A DNA stretch of 64,000 nt from Gnetum montanum (Eukaryota > Streptophyta > Gnetopsida > Gnetales > Gnetaceae). Positions 23,691 through 36,043 of the stretch are shown here, piece after piece (the stretch's first letter is position 1; each line of letters opens with the position of its first letter). The DNA is taken from NCBI GenBank assembly GCA_015680685.1, contig MNCI01025135.1:170372-234371 (forward strand), read 5' to 3'. The translations under genes were made by a program, and so were the position numbers. A model generated the notes under the pieces. It was not told the DNA's origin and did no database searches. It saw nothing but the letters and a program-made list of their open reading frames with translations.

Positions 23691-23963
23691 ACAAATAAAG
23701 TTCTTAAGAAAGGTGATGGAATTGCTTTGCACCGTGAATCCAGTCAGCGAACGTTTCAAGATAACGTTAGTACAGGGAAAATGTCAAATTCCTCTTTGTT
23801 TTTTTTTAAAGTTTCAAGTCTCAAATTAAAGTGAATTGTTCCACTTCTCACCAAGTTTTCCGCACTCAGGTAACGACTTTATTCTAGCACAAGATATACC
23901 TTTAGCTTCAACAAGTTTGTCAAGTATCTAAATGAAGGTAGTAGTTTTTCATGTCCACAGCAA

Positions 23964-24320
23964 TCAAAGATCTTCGGTGATTCTAATTCCAATAAATTCC
24001 CAATTTCCAAATGACACAGGCAACACTTCTAACCAGCGGCAGCCGAAAATATTCAACTTTTGTAACCCCCACAAATTCCAAATAATTTTAGCAGCAGTTG
24101 AAGAGCAGTGCACCGGCACTCTCACCTCATTACTGCTCATTGGAGCAGATTTCCAAATGATTTTGGAAGCCCTTTCGAAAGAAAGGCGCGGCCAAGGATC
24201 CAATCCAATTCTTCTAGAATTGACAGATTTACAAACGACTCTGAAATAACTTTTTTTTTTCCTTACATCTTTATCACCTTTTAAGGTAAATAAGCTTTTT
24301 AGATTTTTAAAGGTCTGCAT
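23964..24320 (-). pseudogene. Possible LRR fragment on the opposite strand
   Basis: The 118-codon minus frame contains LWGLQKLNIFGCRWLEVLPV followed by SFGNWEFIGIRI. This fits the same L..L.I..C..LE.LP.SFGN template as the plus-strand LRR debris just left. If real, it is an inverted piece of the same gene type. The remainder of the frame has no clear match. Confidence 0.5.
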
Positions 24321-25302
24321 GCATTCAGTTGCAAATAGTTTCCAAAGATGTACGTCTACAAAGGTTGAATTATGGAAAGCTTTGTAATTTTGTGCATTTT
24401 AGTAAATCAGAGCTGTCTCAAGTATGTCGGAGCCACGTGTTTAATGGAGCATCTTTAGTTTCCATCCATGAATGTGAGTATAGGAATTGTTATATTTTTA
24501 CGGATGAAATTAGTGTTCAAACCTCACCTGTTGTAGAGAATGTCCCCATAATCGATTATTCTTCTCACATCACAACCGCTAAACCCTTACCTACCTTAAA
24601 CGGATTGCTTGAGGAATATAATTGTATGGAAATTAGGCCATTTTTGTTTTGGATAATTTGCATAAGAAAACAATGGATAAAGCACAAACCTTGTCATAGT
24701 GATCTTTGTCAAATCATAATACCGACAGTTAATTACATCAATGAAAACATTATTTCTAGATATTTATTTAAATAATACTTTGCTAATACAACTGTAAAGC
24801 TTTAAAAGCCAACACTCCCTTGGTTGATGAGTTTGGATGGAAGTTTATAAAATAAAACAATAATTGCTTGATTATTGTGATTTCCATATTCATAAGCATG
24901 GCATGTCATGAACATGAACTCCACTAGTTTTCTCAATTAAGAGCTTTTGCTCCAATTTATCAAAGAATCTAAAGTACACTTTGTACAAGGGACTCTGTGA
25001 CTATTGAACATATTAAACTTGTTGTTGATGGTGCTATTACCCTCACATTTATAGATGACCCAATGGTTTTGAGCACAGTCTAGACATCTATAGATGTTGT
25101 AATTTTGTGGTCAGAAATTTGATCTCTACCTCCTTTGCTCTTGTCTAGTTGTTGTTCTGTCTTCCATTTCATAGTACTAGAGGAGCTCAACTTATTTTCC
25201 CTGTTACTTAAACACTTGCCTTCTTTTGCAAAGGTAGATGCAGAGATATGTGTATAATTTGTAAAGAATATAGCAGCAAACGAACGTAGCTTTACCAAGT
25301 GA
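24321..25302. other. Unassigned interval
   Basis: It holds an open frame of 148 codons (24329-24775, plus) that I do not recognise and a 72-codon minus frame (25080-25298) with no family signature. AT-rich and probably non-coding. It ends abruptly at the truncated integrase of E4. Confidence 0.4.
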
Positions 25303-26600
25303 GCTATTGAATAGGAAGAGTTGGTAATTTTCCATACACCAGCTCATAGGAAGAATAACCTATAGGGAGTTTCCATGTTGAGCGATAGGCCCAAAGGGAA
25401 TTATTAAGTTTTGTGTTCCAATCTCTCCTGTATTTGCTAATTGTTCTAGTTAAAATCTTAGTGATCTCCGTATTTGTTACCTCTGCTTGACTATTGGCCT
25501 AGGGGTGGTAAGGTGTTGTTAATTTATACTCAACCCCCAAGCATTGCATGAGCTTTCGAAAGGTAGTGTCTGTAAAATGAGTACCATTATCAAAAATCAA
25601 TGCATGTGGCATTCCAAGCTTGTTTGCAACATTCTATTGTACAAACCGAGCAGTTGTAAAAGATGTGCTGCTTCTTCTCATTTCGTACAATAGTCAACAA
25701 CAACTATGATGTACGTTTTTCCATTTGACATGAGTGTGATGGGACCCATGAAATCAATGCCCTAGATATCAAAGGATTCCAATGGTTGGATCCACTACTG
25801 AGATTCCTCCATTTGAGTGGTCATCCCACCATCGCATTGACAACATTCACAAGAATAGACGAATTAGTGGACATCCCTAAAGAGTGTTGGCCAATAATAC
25901 CCTGCCATCAAGATCTTAATGACTGTGCATCTCCCAACATAGTGGCCCTCACAAAGGCCCTCGTGAGCATCTTGGAGAATGCACAGTTAATCAGCATCAA
26001 GAACATACCAACAAACTAAACCATTAGTGCATACCTTGTAAAGATGTCCATTGATCTTCATAAAGCATTTCTCCTAATGAAAAAACTATTGTTTCTTCCT
26101 ATGGTCTAACTCTTATGGCATCTCCTAAGTGAGAAGATAAGTGAGGAGGCCATCATACCATGTAGGTTCATTGGGTACTTGTTCACACCAGTAAAGAGGA
26201 GTTCATCAGGAAACTAATTAGAAAGTGGGCTCTTCTCCTCTTTATTGTCCAATTTTAATCAAGAGAAGTGGTCGGTGATCACATTCTCAGTTCCTTTTCG
26301 ATCTACCATCGTGAGATCAAATTGCTAAAAGATCACAAGCCACCATATGACATAAGGGCTTACCATTGGTTCATTCATTATGAAGCACATTGCACTGTGG
26401 TATGTGTACATGAATACCTTGTATGGAAGCACATAGTGCTTGAATTTCTCCAAGGCATACACCACTCTCACCAACTCTTTCTTTGTTGTGGTGTAGTTCA
26501 ACTTTGTACCCATAATGGTTTGACTTGCATAGTGGATGTAATAAGAGCACTTCTGATCATTCAACTGTGTGAGCACGGCTCCCAAAGCATAGTTCAATGC
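25303..26600 (-). pseudogene. E4 RNase H and partial integrase (decayed)
   Basis: RNase H at 26325-26597 reads MNYALGAVLTQLNDQK, YYIHYASQTIMGTKLNY, then KELVRVVYALEKFKHYVL, a good Ty3 RNase H pattern. Integrase follows at about 25330-26230 with zinc-region and core words parallel to E1 but many stops. It breaks off near 25303. Confidence 0.8.
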
Positions 26601-28480
26601 ATCTGTCAGATGTGAAATAGTCTAGACTAGTCAGGTGCTTGTAGAATTGGGGTTTCTACAAGCTTCTGGTTGAGTCTCTGGAATGCCTTTTCACATTTCT
26701 TAGTCCATATGAATAGAGGATCTTTCTTTGTCAACTCTACCAATAGTTTAGCAATCTGAGAGAAATTCTCTATGAAGCACTCATAGTAGTCAGTGTGGCC
26801 AAGGAATGACTGAACATCTTTAACAATTTTTGGTTAGTAAGTAATTCCTTGGATGATCCTAATTTTTTTAGGATCCATCTCAATCCCTACTTGCAAGATT
26901 TTATGCCCCAATATAATGCCCTCCTAGACCATCAGATGGCTCTTTTGCTAGTTGAGTCAAAGATTAGTTTCCACACACCTTTTTAGCACTTGCTCAAGAC
27001 GATTTAGGGCTTGCTCAAATGTAGCCTCATAAGAAGTCATCCATGAAGACTTCCACCTTGATACTAATCTACTATTAAAAAATGCTATAGATAAGGCATT
27101 GGAAAGGTGCAGGGGAATTACACAAACCAAATAACGTCTTTTTGTATGCAAAAGTTCCCTAGAGACACATGAATATAGTTTTGGCTTGGTCCAACACTAC
27201 AATCTAAATTTGGTTATAGCCACTATAATCATCCAAAAAGCTATAATAGCAATGCCTAGAGATGGTGTTCAACACCTAGTCCACAAATGGCAATGGAAAA
27301 TGATCTTTGTAGGTTACCATATTTAGTAGCCTAAAGTCAATAAAGACCCTTCACTTGCTAGCCTTCTTTGGCATGATCACAAGTGGGCTAACCCACTTGC
27401 TATCTACAATAGGATAGATGAACCCCTCCTTGAGGAGTTATTCAATCTCCTCTTGGAAGATTTGCTTTTGCTTAGGGTTAAACCACCACTGTAGTTACCT
27501 CTTTGACTTTATGGAAGGATTAATATAGATGCAATGTTGGCATATCCTAGGATCAATCTCAATGAGTTCAAGATATGACCAAGCAAAAGATGTTGGCCAT
27601 TTGTGATTACTTTCAACAACTTCTCTTTCTATTTAGGAGCAAGGTTGGCATTGATTATCACTGGCTTGCCATTTTTCAAAAATGCATAGTCCATGCCGAT
27701 GGATAGAGTTTTCAACTTTAGTGGCTCATGTTTAAAATTTTTAGGGATTTCCAACTCTCTCCAATTGGTATCATTAGGTTTGTCATCGGAGAGTTGGCGA
27801 TGAACTTGCTCTAATTCATCCATGCCTTCAACATAGGCACTTGTTAATCTCTCAATTAGTTCCATGCAAAGTGTGTTGCTTTCAAGATTAGCTATTAGCC
27901 ATTGGGTGCCCTCTTGTTTTGTAGTTGCTATGCACATGCACCTTTGAATCTTTGTCTCATCTGCACACTATCTACATTTTGTGGTTAATGTACTTTTTAT
28001 GGCTCATAGTTTTTGCACACAGTTGCACCTTGTGTCATTGTACGTGATGCATGGAACTCTCTTCTTCTCAATCTTTTCAAATGCATTCTCCTTTGAAATC
28101 TCTAAGGAGAGGTCTCTCATTTCCAACGGTGCATCAATAGTACTCAACTAAGCCCTTTCCATGATGATTGGGAAGTCCCCCTTTGTAGATGTTAACATGA
28201 ATCATTAAGAAGTCAACAAGATAGAATCACCCACAGATGGTGATCACAATGTCCTTCACCAGTCCCAAGGGAACAGTGATGGACTAGTCTACTAACTCAA
28301 GATGAATGTTGCCCTTCTTAAGTAGAGGAAGGTTTCCAGGCTTTGTACATCTTATGAAAAATCAAATTAACACCAGAACTTGAATTAAGAAGAGCCTTGC
28401 AAGGCTCATTCCCAGCAATTTGCAAATAGATTAAGGGACTCCTAGGATCAAATCTTTTCCTAGGAAGGTGGCTAGCCTTT
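26600..28480 (-). pseudogene. E4 protease and reverse transcriptase (decayed)
   Basis: Protease lies at about 28400-28090. The linker 27629-27937 (EQVHRQLSDDKPND.., AFLKNGKPVIINANLAPK) matches B at 39295. RT runs about 27540-26640, with the catalytic VEVFMDDF encoded near 27030-27050 and a long series of stops elsewhere. Same order as E1 and B. Confidence 0.8.
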
Positions 28481-29858
28481 ATCTAATTAGTTACCACATG
28501 GGTTAACATGATGGTATGCACTTTAGGAGGTGTTTGGTTTGAAAGAGACTCAAATGGATTAGATGTAGAGGATGAGGGAGTGTTTGAAGGGCTATCAACT
28601 GCATAAGTCTATGAGGGTTTTATAGGATTGTTGATTCGGAAGAATAGTCTTTTTTTGGATTTAGTTTCTAAACCACTTAGCTGAGGAGCTAGCTATAAGT
28701 TAACAACCGTAATAGCATTATGTTGTTGCAGCTATGTTGGAATTTCACCTTGCATGGGTGGAGTAGGTGATAATTGAGTTGAGGGTAGAGGGACATGTCT
28801 AGAAGGATGAAGAGGGTAATGAGGATATGGGGATTTTCCTCTTGGAGATAAAGATTTAGCTCTGTAGTACTTAGGAGAGTAGCAATGATGTTGAGATGAA
28901 ATGTGACTGGAAGAGTCACGTAGAGAAATGAACTACTAAACATGTTTTAAGTTGCAGGAAAAGGCTCATCATAGTCATGGCCTTTATGATGGCCATGATG
29001 CCCATGATGTCCTTTGCTCCACCTTCTCTCATGGTGGTGGACCTTCCTTGATTGACCATGTCACTAATCTCTACTGGTCAAATGAGCCCTACGATCATCT
29101 TGGTTCTATCGATCACCTCCATCATGGTCATGTCCTCTATGGCTTCGATCGAAGCTAGAGGAGGAAGAAGAGGATGATGAAGGTGAAGAGGATGGAGGAC
29201 TACCACTGCCACAATGCATGCCATCCCCTCTTTAGTGGTCACAACCATAATCATCATTGTGATGCCTATCCTTGTCCTTGCAATGACTTCCATCTTTGGA
29301 TCCCCCATGATCATGAAACTCATTCTTGCCTAAACTAGGATTTCTTATAGTGGAATGCAAGTTCTAGTTCAAACCCCCTTTATTGAAACTAAGGGGAGGA
29401 GATTCAGTGAATTGAGAACCCCCAAAGAAGGAGTCCTCACTATCTTTTTAGCTCAGTAAGAATAAGGGGCTATGGAACCATTTTTCCTTCAAAGCTACAT
29501 AGCGCTTCTCCTATTGCCAATTAATTTTACCTTATGCCTTGGTGAGATGGTAATCCTTGGAGTTGTGGTCTTGCACAACATACTTAGCATGAAGCCCCTG
29601 GATGCCCAACCTCATAAGAGTTTGTTGGAGCATCACAGGAACTAATTAATTGAACAACAACACAATGTTGCCCTCCATGTTCCTCCATCACATCTGGTCA
29701 TCTTGATGTAGGACAAAGGTGAAGTCAGGCACATATTCATCGAGATGAGTATACATCACTCTACATTGTTGGGGCACTACCTGATTTGATCGTTCATTCC
29801 TTTGATTAGATGTGTACTTGAAATTAGGTGAAGAATCATTCTTATGAGAAGAAGACAT
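28481..29858 (-). pseudogene. E4 gag (decayed)
   Basis: Begins MSSSHKNDSSPNFKY at 29858, followed by YTHLDEYVPDFTFVLHQDDQ, the same N-terminal module as in B (36044) and E1. A serine-rich and charged region follows at 29078-29323, then Tyr/Pro-rich coding to about 28700. Stops are frequent. Non-functional. Confidence 0.72.
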
Positions 29859-29967
29859 CTTAGATTTTCAAGAAAAAATAGTGTGCTCTTAATATTATTA
29901 TGATTATGACTTTAAGATTTGATCCAACAATGTTGAATAATTTTTAGATAACACACGTAGCAAACTA

Positions 29968-29991
29968 AAAGTCCCCAACAACGATGCCAAT
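29968..29991 (-). promoter_or_regulatory. E4 primer-binding site, tRNA-Asp type
   Basis: Minus strand TTGGCATCGTTGTTGGGGAC immediately inside the LTR, three substitutions from the tRNA-Asp complement over the first 18 bases. Confidence 0.8.
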
Positions 29992-30808
29992 GATGAGCAA
30001 TGAATATGCCCTACACCCAACCATACGAATCACTAGTGTTCATGCATGATCTGGTCAAATTCCAAGGACTTTAGGTTTCTAAGTACACTAGTTCTAGAAA
30101 GTGAATCTAACTATTGCAATCGTTGTCTTTCCAATTCCACTTATTAAGTGCAAGGATATAGTAAAGTGTAACCAAGGCATATGATTTTTATCATTTAAGT
30201 CACATAAGAACAAGAATAAATAATTGAATTACTTAACTAATCTAATAACTAACATACACTTAACTAGTCCTATTATAAGCATCTATTCCCACTTGTTGTA
30301 CACATTATAACGCTACTAGGTTACCAAATGTTAAGCATTACTAGGATTATCAAGCGCTAAGTGTATCCTAGAAGTGGTCATACTTATGTTTGCTATTTAA
30401 TCTATATTAATTAATTAATTAATTGCTTAATTACTCAAAAGAATTAAAGTATATTATATGAATATTAAATGCTTAAGAAAACAATTAATCTACTCTAAGT
30501 GTTGCAACGTTTTATTAGAAAAGCTCGTCTTTATTATTGTCCATAGTGAAGTGCTCACATACAATAGTGCTTGAATAAAGATATGTACACTCTTTTGACT
30601 TCTACTATAGGCACTCAAAAAATATTCTAACCCTCAAATGGAAAAACTACAAGTGCTTTGCTACAACTATGAAAAATTTTTCATAAATGCAAAGGGTATC
30701 TACATATTTATAGGTGGAAATAGGTTGTCCATTGATGGGTACACATCAACGGGTCAAACCCTGCATCAACAACATCTCGTCAATGTGGTCCAACAATGCA
30801 ACTTATCA
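29992..30808 (-). repeat. E4 5' LTR
   Basis: 817 bp, TGATGAGCAATG...AACTTATCA (plus reading). It has the family box, U5 GCTACTAGG/GATTATCAAGCGC repeats, the TATA box TATTTATA at 30705-30712 and a U3 with ATCAACGGG/CATCAACAAC/CGTCAATG words. The outer end matches the 3' LTR start of B. Confidence 0.85.
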
Positions 30809-31640
30809 AGAAGAAAGGAAGTAAGAGCCTTAGTTAGAGGGGTACTTATAGGCATGGGTAACATGTCTTTCTAGCCCCATAACTAGAAGTTGTAATCCAT
30901 TATTATGTCTAAGGGGTGTGCTTTGAAATTCTCATTGTTTTTTTTTTAAATTTTCTCCCTTCTTTTCTCTTTCTTCTTTTATTCTTCTTTCTTTTTTCAA
31001 AGACATGCTTAGTATTTATTAGACAATGATAGGAATGATGATATGTTCCATGAGGAGTCATAGACCCCAAGAAGAAATTCAAAAAGAAAACCCAACAAAT
31101 CCCCTTGAGGTCACATCCTTTGTCATTCCCACTTGGTCTTTTTCCCTTTTCTTCAAGATACAGTGATCATTAGTTAATTTTAGTTTCATGTAAGAAGAAC
31201 TATATTGTTTTCATGATAAAGACCTTTTATTTAAAGAATTTGAGGGATGGATGATGTGGTCTCACTACTTTACACAATTAGTTATCTAATCATCTTGATA
31301 GCGTAGGACCAAGACCCAACACATAGTGTTGATTTTTGCATCATGATTGACAATATCTTTATTAATAAAGACATAGTAGACATTCATAAAACATAAAGGA
31401 AATGACTCAATAAAATAGAAAATTATAAAGAAAAGAAAAATAACATGAAATAGAAAACATATTAAGAATTTGAAATTTTTTAAAGAAATAGGAAAAGGAT
31501 AAAAAATTGTAAAACAAAAAAGTGAAAATGCACTTATTAGTTCTTGACTTAAGATGAAGCATCTCCTCCATGGCTAAACTCATGGGCAAGCATTCAGAAA
31601 ATGGACTGCACATTTCCTTGGTTATAAACCATAAGTTTCC
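30809..31640 (-). other. E5 post-pol non-coding region
   Basis: 31550-31590 (minus) matches the end of E1 integrase (CCATGGCTAA on the plus strand at about 31567). The rest parallels E1 1-1600, including one copy of the CTAAGGGGTGTGCTTTGAA repeat at 30910 and T-rich tracts. No coding. Confidence 0.6.
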
Positions 31641-34308
31641 AATTTGTCATCTATAATGATTTAAAATTTCACTTGGTAACACATTTAATAGTGATGATAA
31701 TCACATTTTGATCATTTGGAGACATATCTTTAGCTAGACTAGAAGACATTTTCTTTTTAAGGGGTCCATACATGTTTTCTTATTTATTTTCTATTTTAGT
31801 TCTTATGTCTCCTTATTTAAAATATTCTGTTGGTGTATAGTCAAAGTGTAAGATGTTATTCTCTAAGTTCTTTATTTGGTTCATTTTCTTAGGATGAACT
31901 AATAAGTGGGTTGGATGTTTCCATGCATATTTTCAAGGGTTTTGTATGCTCATTTTCGAGCCACTAGGTATCTTTTGGTTTAGTGGCTATTGTGTAGACT
32001 TGGTTTTGCACATACACTTGTTCCTTAAGTTTGTTGTGGATTGGTATAGGGATTGTGTTAACACTTTCCACTTTTGACCTACAAGTACACCCTTTATCAG
32101 TATTAGTAATGCATGGAATTTTTTGTCTCTCCACATTGATAGGTTCATCTTTTGTGGTTTGTGTTAGAGTGGTAATGGTTGTTGGCCTTTATGTAGGATT
32201 AGGAGACATTATCTTTGTGAGGACAGGGGTTGCACCAAATTGTCCTTATGCTAGTTTTGATGGGCTAGTAGGTTTACTAGTTTTATTCATATGTGTGGAA
32301 ATTGTCCTAAAGAAAGAACGTTTCTAAGACTTTTGCTGATATCTACTAACATGATCATTTACTTCTATGCTCATAGCACAAGTGGCATTCTTCTATTAAG
32401 GTTGTGATGCCAATCCTTCCTACATTATTAGGGGTGACATATGTTGGAGGGAAGTATGACAATATTGAGGGTGTAATAGAGGATAAGAGGTACGAGCTGG
32501 TGATCCCACAGGAGATGTTGTAGATTGATGATCTTCAAGAGAGTAGTAGTGGTGATTTGAGGTAGAGGAGGTAGGACCATTTGGAAAAATAGATTGTTGA
32601 ATATAGTATCCATAAGGATATGGCTGATAATAAGGATATTGCTAGATTATTGATGGCATCCTCCATAATTGTGGGTTTTGCCACTATGGTTGATAGTAGT
32701 TTTGAGGTTGATAAGAAGTCCCACTTGGATAGTAGTATTGGTTGTAAGACTACCCATAATTACCTTGTAAGTAAGATAATCTTCTAGGCATTTACTTTTC
32801 TATGAACTTGGGATTCAAAGAAAAAACCCTAAACTATTGTAGATGTAACATAAATGGGCAATGGCCCTTTGGATGTTCATATTTAAAAATGTTACATCCG
32901 CCATCCTTCTTTGTATTTGAGTCTGTAACCTCTTCTACCACAACTAATTTTCTTTTTTGTCGATAAGTGTCCTTATCTATTTTCTTGTTCTTTTTCCTCT
33001 TCTTGTTTTGATCACTTAAACTTTTTTTCTTTACTTTTTTCTCTATAATTTTCAAGTTGTAACTTTTTCATTCATCAACTCACACATCTTATCTATGCTT
33101 GCTTCCATCTCAGCAATAGACTTTTGTATTGGAAAGGTTTTGTGTGAAATCAACTTATCAAGAGTTGCCTCTTTTTCCTAATCATAAATATGGACATATT
33201 TTTTGTGAAGAGTTGGATCCTAGTTATATTCCTCTACACTCTCCCTTTTACATAGCTCTCCTTCTTCTTTTGCCACCTATTGAACTAGCCTTTGTATTTG
33301 ATAGGCTTTCAATTCTAATAACCATCCTTGGGCATAAATCCCAAGGGTCTCTCTTGTTTTGTTATGAAGCCCATCTATGATGCAGAGAAGTTGTTCTTTT
33401 TGAGAAAAAATATGGCCTAGACATCTATGTAGTAGGGAATAGTATTTTTCCAAGGCTACATTCAAGGATTCATGGTTTTCTTACTTCCACCCTTGGATTT
33501 GTTTTCTTAGATTGGCATTGTGGACCATCGATGGATTGAATCTGGTTCTAACAATCTATACCAACTTTCAGCTTCTTCTATTAGTGTTATAGGAAAAAGC
33601 TTAAGGTTTTGCCACATACATTTAATATTTTGTAAGGTGCAAGCATCATGGAAGGCTTGTAAATGATGTAGGGGATAAAAATTATAGCCTCCCTTAAATT
33701 TAAGAATGTTATTCATATCAAGCCATTTAATGTAGCTTTTCCTTTAATGCTTATGAGGTATTTGAACTACCTTGCTAATTTGTATCATGCTCCTAGCAGC
33801 CAAAAATGGTTCATCTTCCTTAGACATGTCATGATGATAATCTCTAATTTAATTTATCTAATAGTGATGATCTCATCTATGCTCACTTTGATGTCTTTTA
33901 TCTTGCCTTTATGTTCTATTTCTATCATCATCTTGACACTTTAGTGTATCTCTATCTCTATATCTATGTTCATCTTCATCAAAACTAAACATTGAAGACG
34001 AAGAGGAAGATGGTGAAGTGGGAATTCCCATGGCTTCTATATCTTCCCCTATGGTTCCTTGATTCATATTTTCTAGGTTTGGAGAAGGCCCTAGGCCTTG
34101 AGGCCCTCATTTTAGGACTTGTTCCATCTCCTCTAGGGTTTTCTACATCAATTGAACATAGTCTTTGAATGTAGTAAGGATCTAAATGAGCATATGAGAC
34201 CCTTGCATTTAGTAATTCACTCTAGTTCTCTTCAATATAGATCCTACCATTTTTCCTACTAGTGTTCTCATCATGTGATGGGTTATCAATTCTATGTGAA
34301 GGAGACAT
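31641..34308 (-). pseudogene. E5 gag and protease-linker remnant (decayed)
   Basis: Gag starts MSPSHRIDNPSHDENTSRKN at 34308. The capsid-like part at about 33277-33716 has LQAFHDACTLQNIK, SWYRLLEPDSIHRWS, GHIFSQKEQLLCIIDGL and TRETLGIYAQG. The basic segment and zinc knuckle at 32834-33055 read GCNIFKYEHPKGHCP (second Cys changed to Phe). The Tyr/Pro-rich tail runs to about 32400. Between 31900 and 32400 a decayed stretch corresponds to the segment after protease in E1 (KIPCITNTDKGCTC). RT is absent. Confidence 0.75.
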
Positions 34309-34414
34309 GTTTTAATTTGATAATGTGTGTGACTTAAAATATTATTTTTTAAAAAAGATAAGTTGTTAATGCTTTTACAATGATTGTTTATAATATCACT
34401 AATCTAGATAACTA

Positions 34415-34438
34415 TCACCACTCGTAACAATGACACCA
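34415..34438 (-). promoter_or_regulatory. E5 primer-binding site, tRNA-Asp type
   Basis: Minus strand TTGGTGTCATTGTTACGAG directly inside the LTR. It matches the first 14 positions with transitions only, then degrades. Confidence 0.7.
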
Positions 34439-34976
34439 ATGATGAGCGACAAGTACTCCCTATGCTCAACCATATGCATCACAAGTGTTCATGTGCAATC
34501 TAGGAAAATTTTGTGGATGGAACTAGTGTGGTATCTAGACTGTAAAACATTGATGGTATGCCATTGTTTTCTCACTTGGACTAGTGGTAGCTTTACAATG
34601 TATGGTTTAGTCCAGAGTTAGACATATGATTATGATGTTGTTGGGGTCTTACACTAACCTTAATAATAACATCAAAATTAATTATTTAATCTAATTCATG
34701 ACAAGAAGATAAATTCTAAGCTAGCCTAAGGATAATGAGTGTTTGTTCCCAACTTGTCATACATATCCTAAACTTATGTATCCATTGTTGGGATTACCAA
34801 GTATTATTCTACTAGGCAAACCAAGCAATAACATTGTTGGGATTGTAAAGTGAATATGTGTTTATGCTCAAAAAAGATCGTGCTCATTCTACCAATTGAT
34901 TAACATGCATGGAAATGTAAATGTTAACTAAGTACATAAAAAATTAAATTACAATGAAAGTAAATCTATTCTAAGT
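34439..34976 (-). repeat. E5 5' LTR, inner half
   Basis: TGATGAGCGACAAG.. with the family box and U5 repeats, ending at ..CTATTCTAAGT, where B begins. The rest of the same LTR resumes at 57431 (AAAGTGTTG..) in register with the E2 LTR, which is continuous across this point (..CTAAGTCAAAATGCTG). Total reconstructed length about 1031 bp. Confidence 0.88.
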
Positions 34977-35886
34977 TGATGAGTCATAGTTCGGTTGGCT
35001 ATCTCGACAAGGCCTCATCAACGTGGCCTTGTCAACTAGGCCTCATCGATGCATTGTATCATGCGTCGATGGGGCCCTATCAACGTAGTGTCTGTATTCA
35101 GCTATAAATACACATCCACTAGCTACATTTATGGCAAAAAATATTTTTTAGCAATGAAGCTCTTACAATTGTTTTATTTAAGAGTTAGAAATTTCCTCCC
35201 AAGTACCTACAGCAGAAGTTATTGAATGTAGGAATCTTTATTCGAGCATTGTTGTACCTAAGCATGACAGTGTGTGCGGTAATAAAGATGAGCTTTCTGA
35301 TAATCCTTGCAACATTCTAGGTATATTAAATATTTTGTTTATGCATTTAATGTTTTTAATTATTTATTAAATATTTTTCCACAATTAAATTAATGAAGCA
35401 ATTAAATAAGATAAGCTAGATAGATTAAACACATAAATACGACCACTTTGAGCATAACACATATTCGCTTAGTAATCCTAGCAGTGTTATTGCTTGGTAT
35501 GCCCAGTAGCATAGTGCTTGGTCACCTAGCAACAGATATGTAGGTTCAAGATGTGTACGGAATGTGGGACCGAATGCTTATGTTAGGGCTAGTTAGACAT
35601 TAGTTAATTAGTCAATTTAAATTAGTTAATCCAATTAATTTTATCTCCCTTTGAACACAAAACCATAAACTATAAAATGATAAGAATTAGATGCGTCAAT
35701 TACACTTAATCATACCAGTGTACATCACAAGTGTAATTGGAAAGACAACGATTGACCTTAAGGTAAAGATTCACTTTCTAGAAGACTAGTGCACCAAAAA
35801 ATACAAAGTCCATGGAATTCACCTAGATCACGTGTGAGTGCATGTGATTTGCATGGTTGGGCATAGGGGTACCTTGTCGCTCATCA
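34977..35886 (+). repeat. B 5' LTR
   Basis: 910 bp. U3 has CGACAAGGCCTCATCAACG, CTTGTCAACTAGGCCTCATC and GCGTCGATGGGG words. TATA box TATAAATA at 35103-35110, then U5 with GCTTAGTAATCCTAGCAGTG/GCTTGGTATGCCCAGTAGC repeats and the terminal family box. It carries about 65 bp of U3 repeats that the 3' LTR lacks. Confidence 0.9.
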
Positions 35887-35906
35887 TTAGCACCATTGTT
35901 GAGGGA
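35887..35906 (+). promoter_or_regulatory. B primer-binding site, tRNA-Asp type
   Basis: TTAGCACCATTGTTGAGGGA follows the LTR directly. Relative to the tRNA-Asp complement the differences are G-to-A and C-to-T. Confidence 0.78.
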
Positions 35907-36043
35907 CTTTGCTTGTTGAAACGTGCACTATTTCGGTTTAAGTGAATACCATTAATATCGTTGTATGAACCTTAAGGTCAATATCATTCTAGCTATACAT
36001 AGAATTATAAAAGAACATTGATAATTTTATTTTGTTTTGAAAA

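Larger units (their letters stand above)
25303..30808 (-). mobile_element. E4: Athila-like element, 3'-truncated
   Basis: 5' LTR (29992-30808), primer site, gag, protease, reverse transcriptase, RNase H and part of integrase, all on the minus strand and collinear with E1. Homology to E1 stops in mid-integrase near 25303, so the integrase end, the 3' region and the 3' LTR are deleted. The DNA right of its LTR (from 30809) is the post-pol region of E5, so E4 landed inside E5. Its LTR start (minus TGATAAGTTGCA) resembles the 3' LTR of B (TGATGAGTTGCA). Confidence 0.85.
30809..34976 (-). mobile_element. E5: Athila-like deletion derivative, LTR split by B
   Basis: Minus strand, right to left: the inner part of the 5' LTR (34439-34976; the outer half is at 57431-57923), primer site, gag, a protease-linker remnant (about 31900-32400), then directly the integrase end/post-pol region (31600 down to 30809). 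RT, RNase H and most of integrase are missing, so E5 was already non-autonomous. It is the oldest layer of the nest, receiving both E4 and B. Confidence 0.82.

Noticed and set aside
24329-24775. 148-codon plus-strand frame as a gene
   Set aside because: No recognisable family, no splice or start context, AT-rich flank; left as unassigned.
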